Part shown: positions 8,239 through 16,877 of the stretch, one piece after another
Position numbering within the stretch: the stretch's first letter is position 1
Layout of the letters: each line of letters begins with the position of its first letter
Source of the DNA: Pusillimonas caeni
GTDB lineage: Bacteria; Pseudomonadota; Gammaproteobacteria; Burkholderiales; Burkholderiaceae_B
Length of the DNA stretch: 64,000 nt
NCBI RefSeq assembly: GCF_003545815.1
Contig: NZ_PDUW01000001.1
Span: 711,750 to 775,749 of the forward strand
Reading direction: 5' to 3'
Translations under genes and position numbers: made by a program
Notes under the pieces: generated by a model
What the model was told of the DNA's origin: nothing
Seen by the model: only the letters and a program-made list of their open reading frames with translations
Database searches by the model: none

Positions 8239-9276
8239 ATGAACGCGCAGGAGAAGTGGATCAAGACCTTCGAAACGATTTTCCGCCGCTGCAAGGTGGA
8301 AGCGAACGAGGTCGTGCGCATTCTGGCCGAGACCGACAGCCGCGCCATCAACCTGCATCTGGCCGAACTGGCCCTGGCGCGGCTGGGCGCCGTGCCGGTG
8401 CGCATCACCGTGCCTTCGCTGCCCGTCGATACCCCTGTGCCGGTACGCTCCACCGGGGCGTCGCACGTCATCCGCAACATGGCGCCGGTGATGCAGGCGC
8501 TGTCGGGGCCCGGCCTGGTGGTCGACCTGACCGTCGAGGGGCTGCTGCATGCGCCCGAGCTGCCCGCCATCCTGGAGTCGGGCGCCCGGCTCATCATGAT
8601 CAGCAACGAACATCCCGAGATCCTCGAGCGCCTCACCACCGACCTGGACATGACCCGCAAGGTCAAGAACGGCGTGCGGATGCTGGCCGGCGCCAAGGCC
8701 ATGACCGTCGCTTCCGAGGCGGGCACCCGGCTCGACATCCGGCTCGAAGGCGCAAGGGTGGGCGGGGTATGGGGCGGCGCCGACCGGCCCGGGCTGGTGC
8801 AGCACTGGCCCGGCGGCCTGTGCCTGGCCTTTCCCAAGGCGGGAGCCGTAAACGGCACGCTGGTCATGGACGTCGGCGATGTGAACCTCACCTTCAAGCG
8901 CTACCTCGAAAACCCCATCACCCTGCATATCGAGAACGACTACATCACCCGCATCGAGGGCAGGAATCTGGACGCCGAACTCATGCGCAGCTATCTGGAA
9001 GCCTGGAACGACCGGGACGCCTATGCCGTCAGCCACGTCGGCTGGGGCATGAACCCGATGGCGCGCTGGGACGCCCTGCAGATGTTCGACAAGAACGACA
9101 CCAACGGCACGGAACTGCGCGCCTTCGCAGGCAATTTCCTGTATTCGACCGGCGCCAACGACATGGCGGGACGCCACACGCAGGGGCATTTCGACCTGCC
9201 CCTGCGGCGCTGCACCGTCGCCCTGGACGGGCTGACCCTGGTCGATGCGGGCAAGCTGTGCGAGGTGTTCGAGTGA
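8239..9276 (+). CDS. nicX: NicX-like 2,5-dihydroxypyridine 5,6-dioxygenase family protein
   Basis: A 345-residue protein that resembles NicX, the mononuclear iron dioxygenase of nicotinate degradation that opens 2,5-dihydroxypyridine to N-formylmaleamate. The C-terminal part is most telling: DVGDVNLTFK (about 211-220), then SHVGWGMNP (His266) and GHFDLPLR (His317 and Asp319), which match the three iron ligands reported for NicX (His, His, Asp). The start at ATG 8239 has GGAGAG upstream; an earlier ATG (8212) has none. The next gene, a NicD-like hydrolase, overlaps it. No NicF or NicE homologue is present in the window, so the natural ring substrate may differ from nicotinate. Confidence 0.75.
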   Translation: MNAQEKWIKTFETIFRRCKVEANEVVRILAETDSRAINLHLAELALARLGAVPVRITVPSLPVDTPVPVRSTGASHVIRNMAPVMQALSGPGLVVDLTVEGLLHAPELPAILESGARLIMISNEHPEILERLTTDLDMTRKVKNGVRMLAGAKAMTVASEAGTRLDIRLEGARVGGVWGGADRPGLVQHWPGGLCLAFPKAGAVNGTLVMDVGDVNLTFKRYLENPITLHIENDYITRIEGRNLDAELMRSYLEAWNDRDAYAVSHVGWGMNPMARWDALQMFDKNDTNGTELRAFAGNFLYSTGANDMAGRHTQGHFDLPLRRCTVALDGLTLVDAGKLCEVFE

Positions 9277-10064
9277 ACGCCCTGCCCGCCTGGCTGGCCA
9301 GCGGCCGGGGCGGCATCCCGCTGGTCATGCTGCACGGCATGGGGTCGACCGCCAGCATCTGGCTGCCCCAGCTCGAACACTTCGGCCGCACGCGCCTGAC
9401 GGTGGCCTGGACCATGCCCGGCTACGGACCCGAGCCCGCATCCGCGGCGCCAAGCTGGGAAGGCCTGGCCGACGCGCTGCGCGCAATGCTGGATGCCCTG
9501 GAGATCGGCCGGGCCCACATCCTGGGCCATTCCATCGGCGGCATGATCGCGCAGGAGTTCTACCACCGCCATCCGCAACGCGTGCAAAGCCTCGTTCTTT
9601 CGGCCACCAGTTCCGCATTCGGCAGCACCGACGCCGCCTGGAAAGAAGCGTTTCTGCGCCAGCGCACCGACGCCATGCAGCCCTACGAGCACTTTGCCGA
9701 TGCCGCCCCCACGCTCCTGGACGGCTTCATGAACCCCGCCACGCCGTCCGCCCTGCGCGCGCTGGCCGAACTTTCCGCCAGCGGCATCGACAAACAGCGC
9801 TACCTCGACGCCATGCGGCTTCTGGTCACCTTCGACCGCCGGGCCGACTTCCAGCGCATCGACGTTCCCGTGCTGCTGCTGGCGGGCGAACACGACACCC
9901 AGGCGCCGCCCAAAGGCATGCAGCGGCTGGCGCAAAGCGGCGCCAACGCGCGCTTCCAGGAACTGCCCGCCCTGCGCCACATGGCGAACATCGAGTCGCC
10001 GGGCACATTCAACCAAGCTGTCGACGCATTCCTGGCAGCGCAACATCAGGTCACCGAGTCATGA
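9273..10064 (+). CDS. Alpha/beta hydrolase, possible NicD-like deformylase
   Basis: A 263-residue alpha/beta hydrolase. The start is GTG 9273-9275, inside the last codons of the NicX-like gene (GTGA overlap). It has the oxyanion motif MLHGMGSTAS, the nucleophile elbow GHSIGG (Ser87), an acid in GEHDTQAPP (Asp208) and the His in LRHMANIE (His236). In nicotinate degradation NicX product N-formylmaleamate is deformylated by the hydrolase NicD; tight coupling to a NicX-like gene makes that role plausible here, but alpha/beta hydrolases are not identifiable to substrate by eye. The downstream flavoprotein start also overlaps (ATGA at 10061-10064). Confidence 0.72.
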   Translation: MNALPAWLASGRGGIPLVMLHGMGSTASIWLPQLEHFGRTRLTVAWTMPGYGPEPASAAPSWEGLADALRAMLDALEIGRAHILGHSIGGMIAQEFYHRHPQRVQSLVLSATSSAFGSTDAAWKEAFLRQRTDAMQPYEHFADAAPTLLDGFMNPATPSALRALAELSASGIDKQRYLDAMRLLVTFDRRADFQRIDVPVLLLAGEHDTQAPPKGMQRLAQSGANARFQELPALRHMANIESPGTFNQAVDAFLAAQHQVTES

Positions 10065-11341
10065 ATATTCAAAAAGAGCCCTTCATGGACAGCAGCTACC
10101 TCCAGCAATATGCCAAGTCCGCCGACGACAGCACCCTGTTCGACGGCGCCGCGCTTACCGACAAGCAAAGAGCGCTGATCGCCAAGGTGGACGAGTACGG
10201 CATCGCCTGGGCCGAGCGCGCCTTCAAGCACGATCGCGAAGCCAGCTTCCCCATGGACAATTACAAAGACCTGCATGAAATGGGGTTTCTGGGGCTGTGC
10301 GTACCCGAACGGCTGGGCGGCCTGGGCGCCGACTACCGGACCTACATGCTGGTCGCCTCGCGCATCGCCTACTACTGCGGCTCCACGGCCAACACCTTCA
10401 ACATGCACAATGCGAACTCGCTGTGGACCGCCGACATGGTCGACGACATGAGGCTGACCGACGAGCAACGCGCCAGCCATGAGCGCAACCGCGCTCTGCA
10501 CTACGGCAACATGCTGCAGGGCAAGATCTACTCTCAGCCCTTCTCCGAAGGCAGCGGCGCCGCGGCCGGCAAGCATCCCTTCGGCACCATCGCCAAGCGC
10601 CAGGACGGCGGCTGGCTGATCAACGGCAAGAAGATCTTCGCCTCGCTGTCGGGGTCGGCCGACTACTATGGCGTGCTGTGCACCGAGGACGTGTCCGAGC
10701 CCACCTATGCCAACACGATGTTCATCGCCGTGCCGGCCGACGCCCAGGGCGTGTCCATCGTGGGCGACTGGGATCCGCTGGGCATGCGCGGCACCGTTTC
10801 GCGCTCGCTGCTGTTCAAGGACGTATTCGTGCCCGACACCGCCGAAATGATGCCCCGGGGCGTGTACATCAAGGCCGCCGCCCGGTATCCGCACATGTTC
10901 ATGACGCTTACGCCCTGCTATATCGGGCTGGCCCAGGCCGCCTACGACTTTTCCGTCGCCTACCTGCGCGGCGAAGTCGAGGGCGTGAACGTGAAGCGAC
11001 GCATGTACCCCACCAAGCAGGTGGGCATCGCCCAGATGTACATTAAGCTGCAGCAGGCCTGGGCGCTGTTCCATCGCGTGACGTCCGAGTTCAAGGCCAA
11101 CCCATCGCGCGGCGAGCGCATGCGCGCCTATGCCTGCCAGCACACCATCATGGAATACTGCGCCGAAATCGCCTCGGCCGCCGTGCGCGTCTGCGGCGGC
11201 CAGGCCATGCTCAAGACCTTTCCGCTCGAGCGCATGTTCCGCGACAGCCGCTGCGGCGCGCTGATGCTGCCCTGGACGTCGGAAATCTGCATCGACAGGC
11301 TGGGCCACGGCCTGCTCTACAACGAAGGCGAACGCGACTGA
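10061..11341 (+). CDS. Acyl-CoA-dehydrogenase-fold flavoprotein, probable two-component monooxygenase
   Basis: A 426-residue protein of the acyl-CoA dehydrogenase fold: an N-terminal helical domain (LGFLGLCVPERLGGLGADY), a central beta domain (YSQPFSEGSGAAAGKHPFGT; WLINGKKIFASLSGSADYYG) and a C-terminal helical bundle with RVCGGQAM and FRDSRCG. Classical dehydrogenases have a catalytic Glu in a YEGT motif after RDAK; here RDSRCGALMLPWTSEI has no Glu before the TSE (Pro404 lies about there). A flavin reductase follows at 11395. Together this points to an oxygenase of the DszC/HsaA-like type using reduced flavin. Start: ATG 10061 overlaps the hydrolase stop; ATG 10085 is an alternative. Confidence 0.78.
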   Translation: MNIQKEPFMDSSYLQQYAKSADDSTLFDGAALTDKQRALIAKVDEYGIAWAERAFKHDREASFPMDNYKDLHEMGFLGLCVPERLGGLGADYRTYMLVASRIAYYCGSTANTFNMHNANSLWTADMVDDMRLTDEQRASHERNRALHYGNMLQGKIYSQPFSEGSGAAAGKHPFGTIAKRQDGGWLINGKKIFASLSGSADYYGVLCTEDVSEPTYANTMFIAVPADAQGVSIVGDWDPLGMRGTVSRSLLFKDVFVPDTAEMMPRGVYIKAAARYPHMFMTLTPCYIGLAQAAYDFSVAYLRGEVEGVNVKRRMYPTKQVGIAQMYIKLQQAWALFHRVTSEFKANPSRGERMRAYACQHTIMEYCAEIASAAVRVCGGQAMLKTFPLERMFRDSRCGALMLPWTSEICIDRLGHGLLYNEGERD

Positions 11342-11394
11342 GCGGCCGCCGGCCACGAACCGAAGGAGGCTCGCCACGGCGAGAGACGACCATC

Positions 11395-11919
11395 ATGCTA
11401 CAAGCCCAGACCGCCATGCCCGCGCCCGCGGCACAGCCCAAGCCCGAGCTGCGCCACGCCTTCGGGCGCTTCGCCACCGGCATTGCCGTCATCACCACGC
11501 TGGACGAGCACGGCAGGCCCTACGGCCTCACCGTCAATTCGTTTTCGAGCGTGTCCATGGCGCCGCCCATGATCAGCTGGAACGTCATCCGCGGCTCGAC
11601 CGCCCATGCCACCATCAGCCGGGCCGGCCGCTTCATCGTCAACATCCTGGCCAAGCACCAGCGCGACGTCGCCCAGCAAATGACGGGGCCGATCGAACAC
11701 CGCTTCGCCGGCGTGCCGTATCATGCATCTTCGTCGGGTCTGCCCATCATCAGCGACACGCTGGCGACCTTCGAATGCGAGACGCATTCGATGATCGCGG
11801 CGGGCGACCATGATATCGTCCTGGGTACGGTCAAGCAGTTCGAACACCGTGACGGCCGGCCGCTGGTCTACTGGCGGGGCGGCTACGCCACCGCCATGGC
11901 CTGCGACGCCGATCACTAG
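11395..11919 (+). CDS. Flavin reductase (HpaC-like)
   Basis: A 174-residue protein of the flavin-reductase-like domain family (HpaC, HsaB, DszD type): LRHAFGRFATGIAVITTLD, then GLTVNSFSSVSMAPPMISW, FIVNILAKHQRDVAQQM and a C-terminal GRPLVYWRGGYA. Such enzymes reduce free FMN or FAD with NAD(P)H and hand it to a partner monooxygenase. The partner is most likely the flavoprotein encoded just upstream. The gene ends the nicX-like cluster; a separate promoter precedes the next gene. Confidence 0.85.
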   Translation: MLQAQTAMPAPAAQPKPELRHAFGRFATGIAVITTLDEHGRPYGLTVNSFSSVSMAPPMISWNVIRGSTAHATISRAGRFIVNILAKHQRDVAQQMTGPIEHRFAGVPYHASSSGLPIISDTLATFECETHSMIAAGDHDIVLGTVKQFEHRDGRPLVYWRGGYATAMACDADH

Positions 11920-11940
11920 GACACCCTTTTAAAGCAGTAC

Positions 11941-11970
11941 TTGATCGAAGTTCCTTCATTTCAGTATAAA
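11941..11970 (+). promoter_or_regulatory. Candidate sigma-70 promoter upstream of LivK-type gene
   Basis: TTGATC at 11941-11946 and TATAAA at 11965-11970 with an 18-bp spacer; the start codon of the binding protein gene is at 11985, preceded by GGAGAC. The short leader leaves the -10 close to the ribosome site, which lowers confidence. Confidence 0.4.
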
Positions 11971-11984
11971 AATCGGAGACAAGC

Positions 11985-13139
11985 ATGAACTACCGAAAAC
12001 TGTTCTCGACTCTGGCCGCGGGCCTGGCCCTGGCGGCGACTTCGGCGGCGGCCCAGGCCCAAGTCAAGATCGGCGTCATATCGTCCAATACCGGCCCGGT
12101 GGCGCTGATCGGCATTCCCCAGAAAAACACGGTACCGCTGCTGCCCAAGGAAATCGGCGGCCAGCAGGTCCAGTACATCGCCTATGACGACGGCAGCGAC
12201 CCTTCCAACACCGTCACCCTGGTCAAGAAGCTCATCACCGAGGACAAGGTCGATGCCATCGTCGGCCCCTCGAGCTCGCCCAACGCCATGGCGGCGCTCG
12301 ACTTCGTGGCCGAGGCCAAGATGCCCCTGCTCGCGCCGGTGGGCACCATCGCCATCGTGCTGCCCATGGACGACAAGCGCAAATGGGTGTTCAAGACCAC
12401 TCAGAACGACGGGTTGGTCGCCGACAAGCTCGTCGGCCACATGGTCAAGAACGGCGTCAAGACACTGGGCTTCATCGGCACCGGCGACACCTTCGGCGAA
12501 ACCTGGTACGGGGTCATGCAGGACAAGCTCAAGGGCACGGGCATCGAGATCGTGGCCAACGAACGCTTCAAGCGGCCCGATACCTCGGTCACCGGCCAGG
12601 CCCTGCGCGTGCTCAGCGCCAAGCCCGACGCCGTCCTCATCGCCGCGCCCGGCGGTCCCTCCGTGCTGCCCGAGGCCACGCTCAAGGACATGAACTACAA
12701 GGGCACCTTCTATCAGACGCACGGCGCGGCCCTGAACGAGTTCCTGAAGCTGGGCGGCAAGAAGGTCGAAGGCACCATCGTGGCCGGCAGCGTCATGCTC
12801 GTGCCCGACCAGGCGCCCGACAGCAACCCCGCCAAGAAGGTGGCGCTGGAATACATCAATGCCTACAAAGCCATGCACGGCAGCGAACCGGCCACTTTCG
12901 GCGGCAATATGTATGACGCCGGCCTGCTGCTTCAACAGGCCATCCCCGAAGCGCTCAAGAGCGCCAAGCCGGGCACGGAAGAGTTCCGCGTGGCTTTGCG
13001 CGACGCGCTCGAGAAGGTCAAGGACCTGGCCGGCACCCAGGGCATCTACAACATGACCCCCGAAGACCACAGCGGCTTCGACGAGCGCGGCGTCGAGCTG
13101 CTCACCGTCAAGGACGGCAACTGGCAATTGATCCAGTAA
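11985..13139 (+). CDS. Solitary LivK-type ABC substrate-binding protein
   Basis: A 384-residue periplasmic binding protein of the leucine-binding (type I) fold. A signal peptide spans about residues 1-25 (ending AAAQAQ), and the mature protein begins VKIGVISSNTGPVALIG. Typical blocks include DDGSDPSNTVTLVKKLI, DAIVGPSSSPNAMAAL and FGGNMYDAGLLLQQAI. No permease or ATPase of this family is adjacent; the two complete Liv systems in the window are over 27 kb away. The surrounding enzymes suggest an aromatic or heteroaromatic acid as ligand. It may borrow a permease encoded elsewhere. Confidence 0.88.
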   Translation: MNYRKLFSTLAAGLALAATSAAAQAQVKIGVISSNTGPVALIGIPQKNTVPLLPKEIGGQQVQYIAYDDGSDPSNTVTLVKKLITEDKVDAIVGPSSSPNAMAALDFVAEAKMPLLAPVGTIAIVLPMDDKRKWVFKTTQNDGLVADKLVGHMVKNGVKTLGFIGTGDTFGETWYGVMQDKLKGTGIEIVANERFKRPDTSVTGQALRVLSAKPDAVLIAAPGGPSVLPEATLKDMNYKGTFYQTHGAALNEFLKLGGKKVEGTIVAGSVMLVPDQAPDSNPAKKVALEYINAYKAMHGSEPATFGGNMYDAGLLLQQAIPEALKSAKPGTEEFRVALRDALEKVKDLAGTQGIYNMTPEDHSGFDERGVELLTVKDGNWQLIQ

Positions 13140-13160
13140 TCCGCCCGCATTCCACCCTCA

Positions 13161-13205
13161 AGCCATGGCCCAGGACCTGTTAACAGGCCCTGGGCGGCCA
13201 TGGCT
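13161..13205 (+). terminator. Candidate imperfect stem-loop terminator
   Basis: AGCCATGG at 13161-13168 pairs with CCATGGCT at 13198-13205, and CCCAGG (13169-13174) with CCTGGG (13189-13194), enclosing a palindromic core CCTGTTAACAGG. It follows the LivK-type stop codon by about 20 bp and is trailed by CTCTTCCC rather than a pure T-tract, so termination is likely but not certain. The next gene begins at 13222. Confidence 0.45.
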
Positions 13206-13221
13206 CTCTTCCCGGCAGCAC

Positions 13222-14235
13222 ATGAACACCACAGCATCCGTTCCGGACGGGGAGGCTTTCGCCCTCGTATGCCGCGAATACGGCAATCCCCCCGACATCC
13301 AGCGCCAGGCACTGGAGCCGTCCGCCCCGCTCGAGGCCGATGAAGTCCTGATCGACGTCCATTGCGCGGCCTTCAACTTCACCGACCACCTGCTGGTGCA
13401 GGGTCGCTATCAGGAACGGCCGCCCACACCCTTCGTGCCGGGCCTGGACGCCGCCGGCGTGGTGCGTTCGGCCGGCCCCCGGGCGGCCCGCTTCAAGCCG
13501 GGCGACAAAGTCATTTCCAGCGGCGTGGTGGGCGCCTGGTCCACCCGCCTGGCCGCGCCCGAACATCGGCTGGTCCCGGTGCCGGACCGGGTCGGCCTGG
13601 CCGACGCCGTGGGCTCGATCAATTCCCATCTCACCGCCTACCACGGGCTGCTCGACCGCGCCCGGCTGCAAGCCGGCGAGCGCGTGCTGGTGCTGGGCGC
13701 CAACGGCGCCGTCGGCAAGGCCTGCGTCCAGATCGCGGGGCATGCCGGCGCCGAGGTCTATACCGTCGTCCGCGGCGACGGCGATACCTTTCGCCTGGCT
13801 CGACAGGGCGGCGACCACGGCCGAACCGTTCCGGCCGGCGAACTCAAGCAGGGCCTGCGCGAACTGCTGGGCCGACAGGGCGCGGACGTCGTGGTCGACC
13901 CCGTGGGCGACCGCTTCACCGAGGCCGCGGTGCGCAACCTGGCCTGGCGCGGCCGGCTATTGGTGGTGGGATTTGCCGCCGGCGACATTCCACACATACC
14001 CACCAACCTGCTTCTGCTCAAGGGCTGCGGCATTCTGGGCGTGTATTGCGGCGGCCTCCTCATCCAGGAAACAGACGCCTTCACCAGGCAGCTGGCAGCC
14101 ATGCTCGAACTCATGGGTTCGGGGGTGCTGACCGCTTCGCCGCACGAGCTGGTGCCCGCCCATGACTTTCAGCAGGCATGGAGCCGATTCTCATCGGCCC
14201 CGCGCGGCACCAAGGTCGTATTGAGTTTTGCCTGA
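13222..14235 (+). CDS. Zinc-independent quinone oxidoreductase (MDR family)
   Basis: A 337-residue member of the medium-chain dehydrogenase/reductase superfamily, quinone-oxidoreductase branch. The N-terminal GroES-like domain has CAAFNFTDHLLVQGRYQ and PFVPGLDAAGVV; the Rossmann fold shows VLVLGANGAVGKACVQIA around residue 155. The cysteine cluster of zinc alcohol dehydrogenases is absent. It would reduce a quinone or an enone with NADPH. I take ATG 13222 as start; the in-frame ATG at 13165 lies inside the stem-loop. It is followed after 34 bp by the CoA ligase. Confidence 0.85.
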   Translation: MNTTASVPDGEAFALVCREYGNPPDIQRQALEPSAPLEADEVLIDVHCAAFNFTDHLLVQGRYQERPPTPFVPGLDAAGVVRSAGPRAARFKPGDKVISSGVVGAWSTRLAAPEHRLVPVPDRVGLADAVGSINSHLTAYHGLLDRARLQAGERVLVLGANGAVGKACVQIAGHAGAEVYTVVRGDGDTFRLARQGGDHGRTVPAGELKQGLRELLGRQGADVVVDPVGDRFTEAAVRNLAWRGRLLVVGFAAGDIPHIPTNLLLLKGCGILGVYCGGLLIQETDAFTRQLAAMLELMGSGVLTASPHELVPAHDFQQAWSRFSSAPRGTKVVLSFA

Positions 14236-14269
14236 TCAACGCAATCATTTTTCAAACCGAGTTCGCGTC

Positions 14270-16183
14270 ATGAGCACCACCGTACAGCAAGCGCCCGCCG
14301 TCCTTTCCCCGGAGCGCTCCACCGCGCCTTTCCGCCCCGTCCACTTCGCGCCCGTCGAGATCGACGTGCAGCAGCGGCCCGACGGGGTCGTCCTGGTCAG
14401 CAACCGGCAGCCTCTGGGCGCGCTGCCCGTGCGCCAGCTCGGCGACTATCTGCGGCGCCACGCCCGCGAACGGCCAGAACAGACGTTCCTGGCCGAACCC
14501 GACGGCCGCGGCCGCTGGACGCGGCTCAGCTATGCCCAGGCGCGCCGGAAGGCCGACGCACTGTCGCAATGGATGCTGAACCTGGGTTTGCCGGACGATC
14601 GGCCCATCATGGTGCTGAGCGAAAACAGCATCCACCACGCATTGCTGCAATTGGCCGCCATGCAGATCGGTATTCCGGTCATGCCGGTTTCCACCGCCTA
14701 CAGCCTGATGTCGCGCACCTGCGGCAAAGTGGGCGACCTGGTGCGCCGCTTTCAGCCTTCGCTGATCTACGCCTCGGACCCCGGCCGCTACGGCAACGCC
14801 CTGCGCCTGGCCAAGACGCTGGGAGACGCCCTGCTGCTGGCCGATGCGCCCGAAGCAGGCTTGATCGACATGGTCTTCGAGGACGGGCTGGGCACCGCGC
14901 CCACGCCCGAACTCGAAGCGCGCTACGATCGCATCGGCCTGGACGACACCGCCCGCCTGCTGCTCACCTCGGGCTCCACCGGCAACCCCAAGGCCGTCAT
15001 CATGACCCAGCGCAACATCATCTCGTCGGGCGTGCTGTGGGACCAGGTATGGCCCTTCCTGGCCGAGCAGCCGCTCGTCCTGCTCGACTGGCTGCCCTGG
15101 AACCATACAGCCGGCGCCCACGGCACTTTCAGCATGGCCTTGAGGCATGGAGGCAGCCTGTACATCGACGACGGCAAGCCCGTGCCCCAATTGATGGACC
15201 GCAGCATCGCCCACTTGCGCGAACTGCGTCCCAACGTCATGGTCAACGTGCCGCGCGGCCTGGACATGCTGGTGGCCAGCATGGAGGCCGACCCCGCCAT
15301 CGCAGACGACCTGTTTCCCAATCTCGAGGTCATCGTCTACGGCGGCGCGGCGCTGTCCCCCGCCACTCTGCACAAGCTCGAGCATTTCAGTGTGCAAGCG
15401 ACGGGACGGCGCATCCCCATCAGCTCGTCTCTGGGCTCGACCGAAACCACCATGCCCGCCACGCTGATCTGGTGGCCGCCGCATGCCCTGGGCACGCTGG
15501 GGCTGCCCGCGCCCGGGGTCGAGGCCAAGCTGGTGCCCGACGGCGAGCGCTTCGAGATCCGTTTCCGCGGCGACAACATCACTCCCGGCTACCATCGCGA
15601 CCCCCAGGCCAACCAGGACACTTTCGACGAAGAGGGCTTCCTCAAGACCGGCGACGCCGTCGCCTGGGCCGATCCGGACCGGCCGGAGCACGGGCTGATC
15701 TACGCGGGACGGCTGGCCGAGAATTTCAAACTGTCGACCGGCACCTGGGTCTCGGTGGCGACGGTGCGCACGGAATTGCTGGAACATCTGCGCCCCTGGG
15801 TGGCCGACGCCGTGCTGGCGGCGCCCAACCAGCACGAGCTGGGTGCCATGCTGTTCATCGATTTCAATCGGGTCCGCAAGCAGTTGCCCGATTGCGCGCC
15901 GCTGTCCGAACAGGACATCGCCTGCCACGAGCCGCTCAAGCAGCTCATCGCACAGGGCATTCGGGACTACAACGCGCGCTTTCCCGGCAGCAGCACGCGC
16001 ATCGCGCGCGCCATGCTGCTGGACAGCCCGCCCAGCATCGATGCCGGCGAGATCACCGACAAGGGGCACATCAACCAGCGCGGCGTGCTCACGCTGCGCA
16101 GCGAGGCCCTGCAGCGTCTATACTGCGCGGATGCAGACGGCAATGATTGCCTCGTGTTCGATTCCAGACGAGACTCCAAGTAG
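14270..16183 (+). CDS. fcs: Feruloyl-CoA synthase-like acyl-CoA ligase
   Basis: A 637-residue ANL-superfamily ligase. The P-loop-like AMP motif is LLTSGSTGNPKAVI (around residues 238-251), the A5-type motif SLGSTETTMPA, and the hinge region YAGRLAENFKLSTGTWVSV, which is characteristic of the feruloyl-CoA synthase (Fcs) group rather than of fatty acyl-CoA synthetases; the length also fits. It would activate a hydroxycinnamate or related aromatic acid with ATP and CoA. No enoyl-CoA hydratase/aldolase (Ech) lies beside it, so the downstream route is not vanillin formation from this locus alone. No strong ribosome site precedes ATG 14270. Confidence 0.78.
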   Translation: MSTTVQQAPAVLSPERSTAPFRPVHFAPVEIDVQQRPDGVVLVSNRQPLGALPVRQLGDYLRRHARERPEQTFLAEPDGRGRWTRLSYAQARRKADALSQWMLNLGLPDDRPIMVLSENSIHHALLQLAAMQIGIPVMPVSTAYSLMSRTCGKVGDLVRRFQPSLIYASDPGRYGNALRLAKTLGDALLLADAPEAGLIDMVFEDGLGTAPTPELEARYDRIGLDDTARLLLTSGSTGNPKAVIMTQRNIISSGVLWDQVWPFLAEQPLVLLDWLPWNHTAGAHGTFSMALRHGGSLYIDDGKPVPQLMDRSIAHLRELRPNVMVNVPRGLDMLVASMEADPAIADDLFPNLEVIVYGGAALSPATLHKLEHFSVQATGRRIPISSSLGSTETTMPATLIWWPPHALGTLGLPAPGVEAKLVPDGERFEIRFRGDNITPGYHRDPQANQDTFDEEGFLKTGDAVAWADPDRPEHGLIYAGRLAENFKLSTGTWVSVATVRTELLEHLRPWVADAVLAAPNQHELGAMLFIDFNRVRKQLPDCAPLSEQDIACHEPLKQLIAQGIRDYNARFPGSSTRIARAMLLDSPPSIDAGEITDKGHINQRGVLTLRSEALQRLYCADADGNDCLVFDSRRDSK

Positions 16184-16192
16184 AGACCCGGC

Positions 16193-16876
16193 ATGCCTGA
16201 TTCGCTACATCTGTATGGTTCGCCCATCAGCACTTATTACAACAAGGTCAAGATCGCCTTGATCGAACTGGACCTGCCCTTCGAAGAAATCGAAGTCCTG
16301 CCCGGGGCGGGGCAGTGGCCCGATTCGGGCAGCCCTAGCGGCAAGATTCCCTTCCTGCGCCGCGGCAGCGAGTACGTCTACGAATCCCAGGCCATCGTCG
16401 AATATCTCGAGGACATCCGCGCAGGCGGGATGCCTTCGCTGTTTCCCTCCGGCCCTCTGCAGCGCGCCCGGTGCCGCGAGCTCATCCTGTACCTCGAGCT
16501 GTATCTGGACGCCCCGATGCGGCCCATTTATCAGTCGGTGTTCTGGGGCAAGGAAATGCCGGAGGGCCTGCTCGAGCGCACCCTGGAAGATCTGAAGAAA
16601 GGCCTGTGCATCCTCCTGCGGCGCGCCAGCCTGAACCCCTGGCTTTGCGGCGACGAATTCACCCACGCCGACAGCGCGGCCTGGGTTCACCTCAGTACCA
16701 TTCAGTGGGCCGTGGCCATCGCGGGACACAAGACCTTTCTGCAAGAGCAGGCGCCCGAACTCGCCCCCTACCTGCAGCGCCTGGCCGAACGCCCCAGCGT
16801 CGCGCGGACCGAAGCCGACCGCCGCGAAACTTCGCGCCGCATCAAGGCCGAACGCGCCGCGGCGAAAGGCGGCTGA
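16193..16876 (+). CDS. Glutathione S-transferase family protein
   Basis: A 227-residue GST. The thioredoxin-fold N-terminal domain has LYGSPISTYYNKVKIALIE, with Ser/Tyr candidates for glutathione activation, and the GSH-binding block KIPFLRRGSEYVYESQAIVEYLE. The all-alpha C-terminal domain includes the N-capping region LCGDEFTHADSAAWVHL. It starts nine bases after the CoA ligase stop and ends one base before the TetR gene, so the three are one transcription unit. Bacterial GSTs in aromatic clusters serve as ether-cleaving, isomerising or detoxifying enzymes; the role here is undetermined. Confidence 0.85.
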   Translation: MPDSLHLYGSPISTYYNKVKIALIELDLPFEEIEVLPGAGQWPDSGSPSGKIPFLRRGSEYVYESQAIVEYLEDIRAGGMPSLFPSGPLQRARCRELILYLELYLDAPMRPIYQSVFWGKEMPEGLLERTLEDLKKGLCILLRRASLNPWLCGDEFTHADSAAWVHLSTIQWAVAIAGHKTFLQEQAPELAPYLQRLAERPSVARTEADRRETSRRIKAERAAAKGG

Positions 16877-16877
16877 C

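Noticed and set aside
14270..16183. Complete ferulate-to-vanillin pathway because of the Fcs-like ligase
   Set aside because: No Ech-type hydratase/aldolase or vanillin dehydrogenase is adjacent; the crotonase at 20865 belongs to a different operon and regulon.
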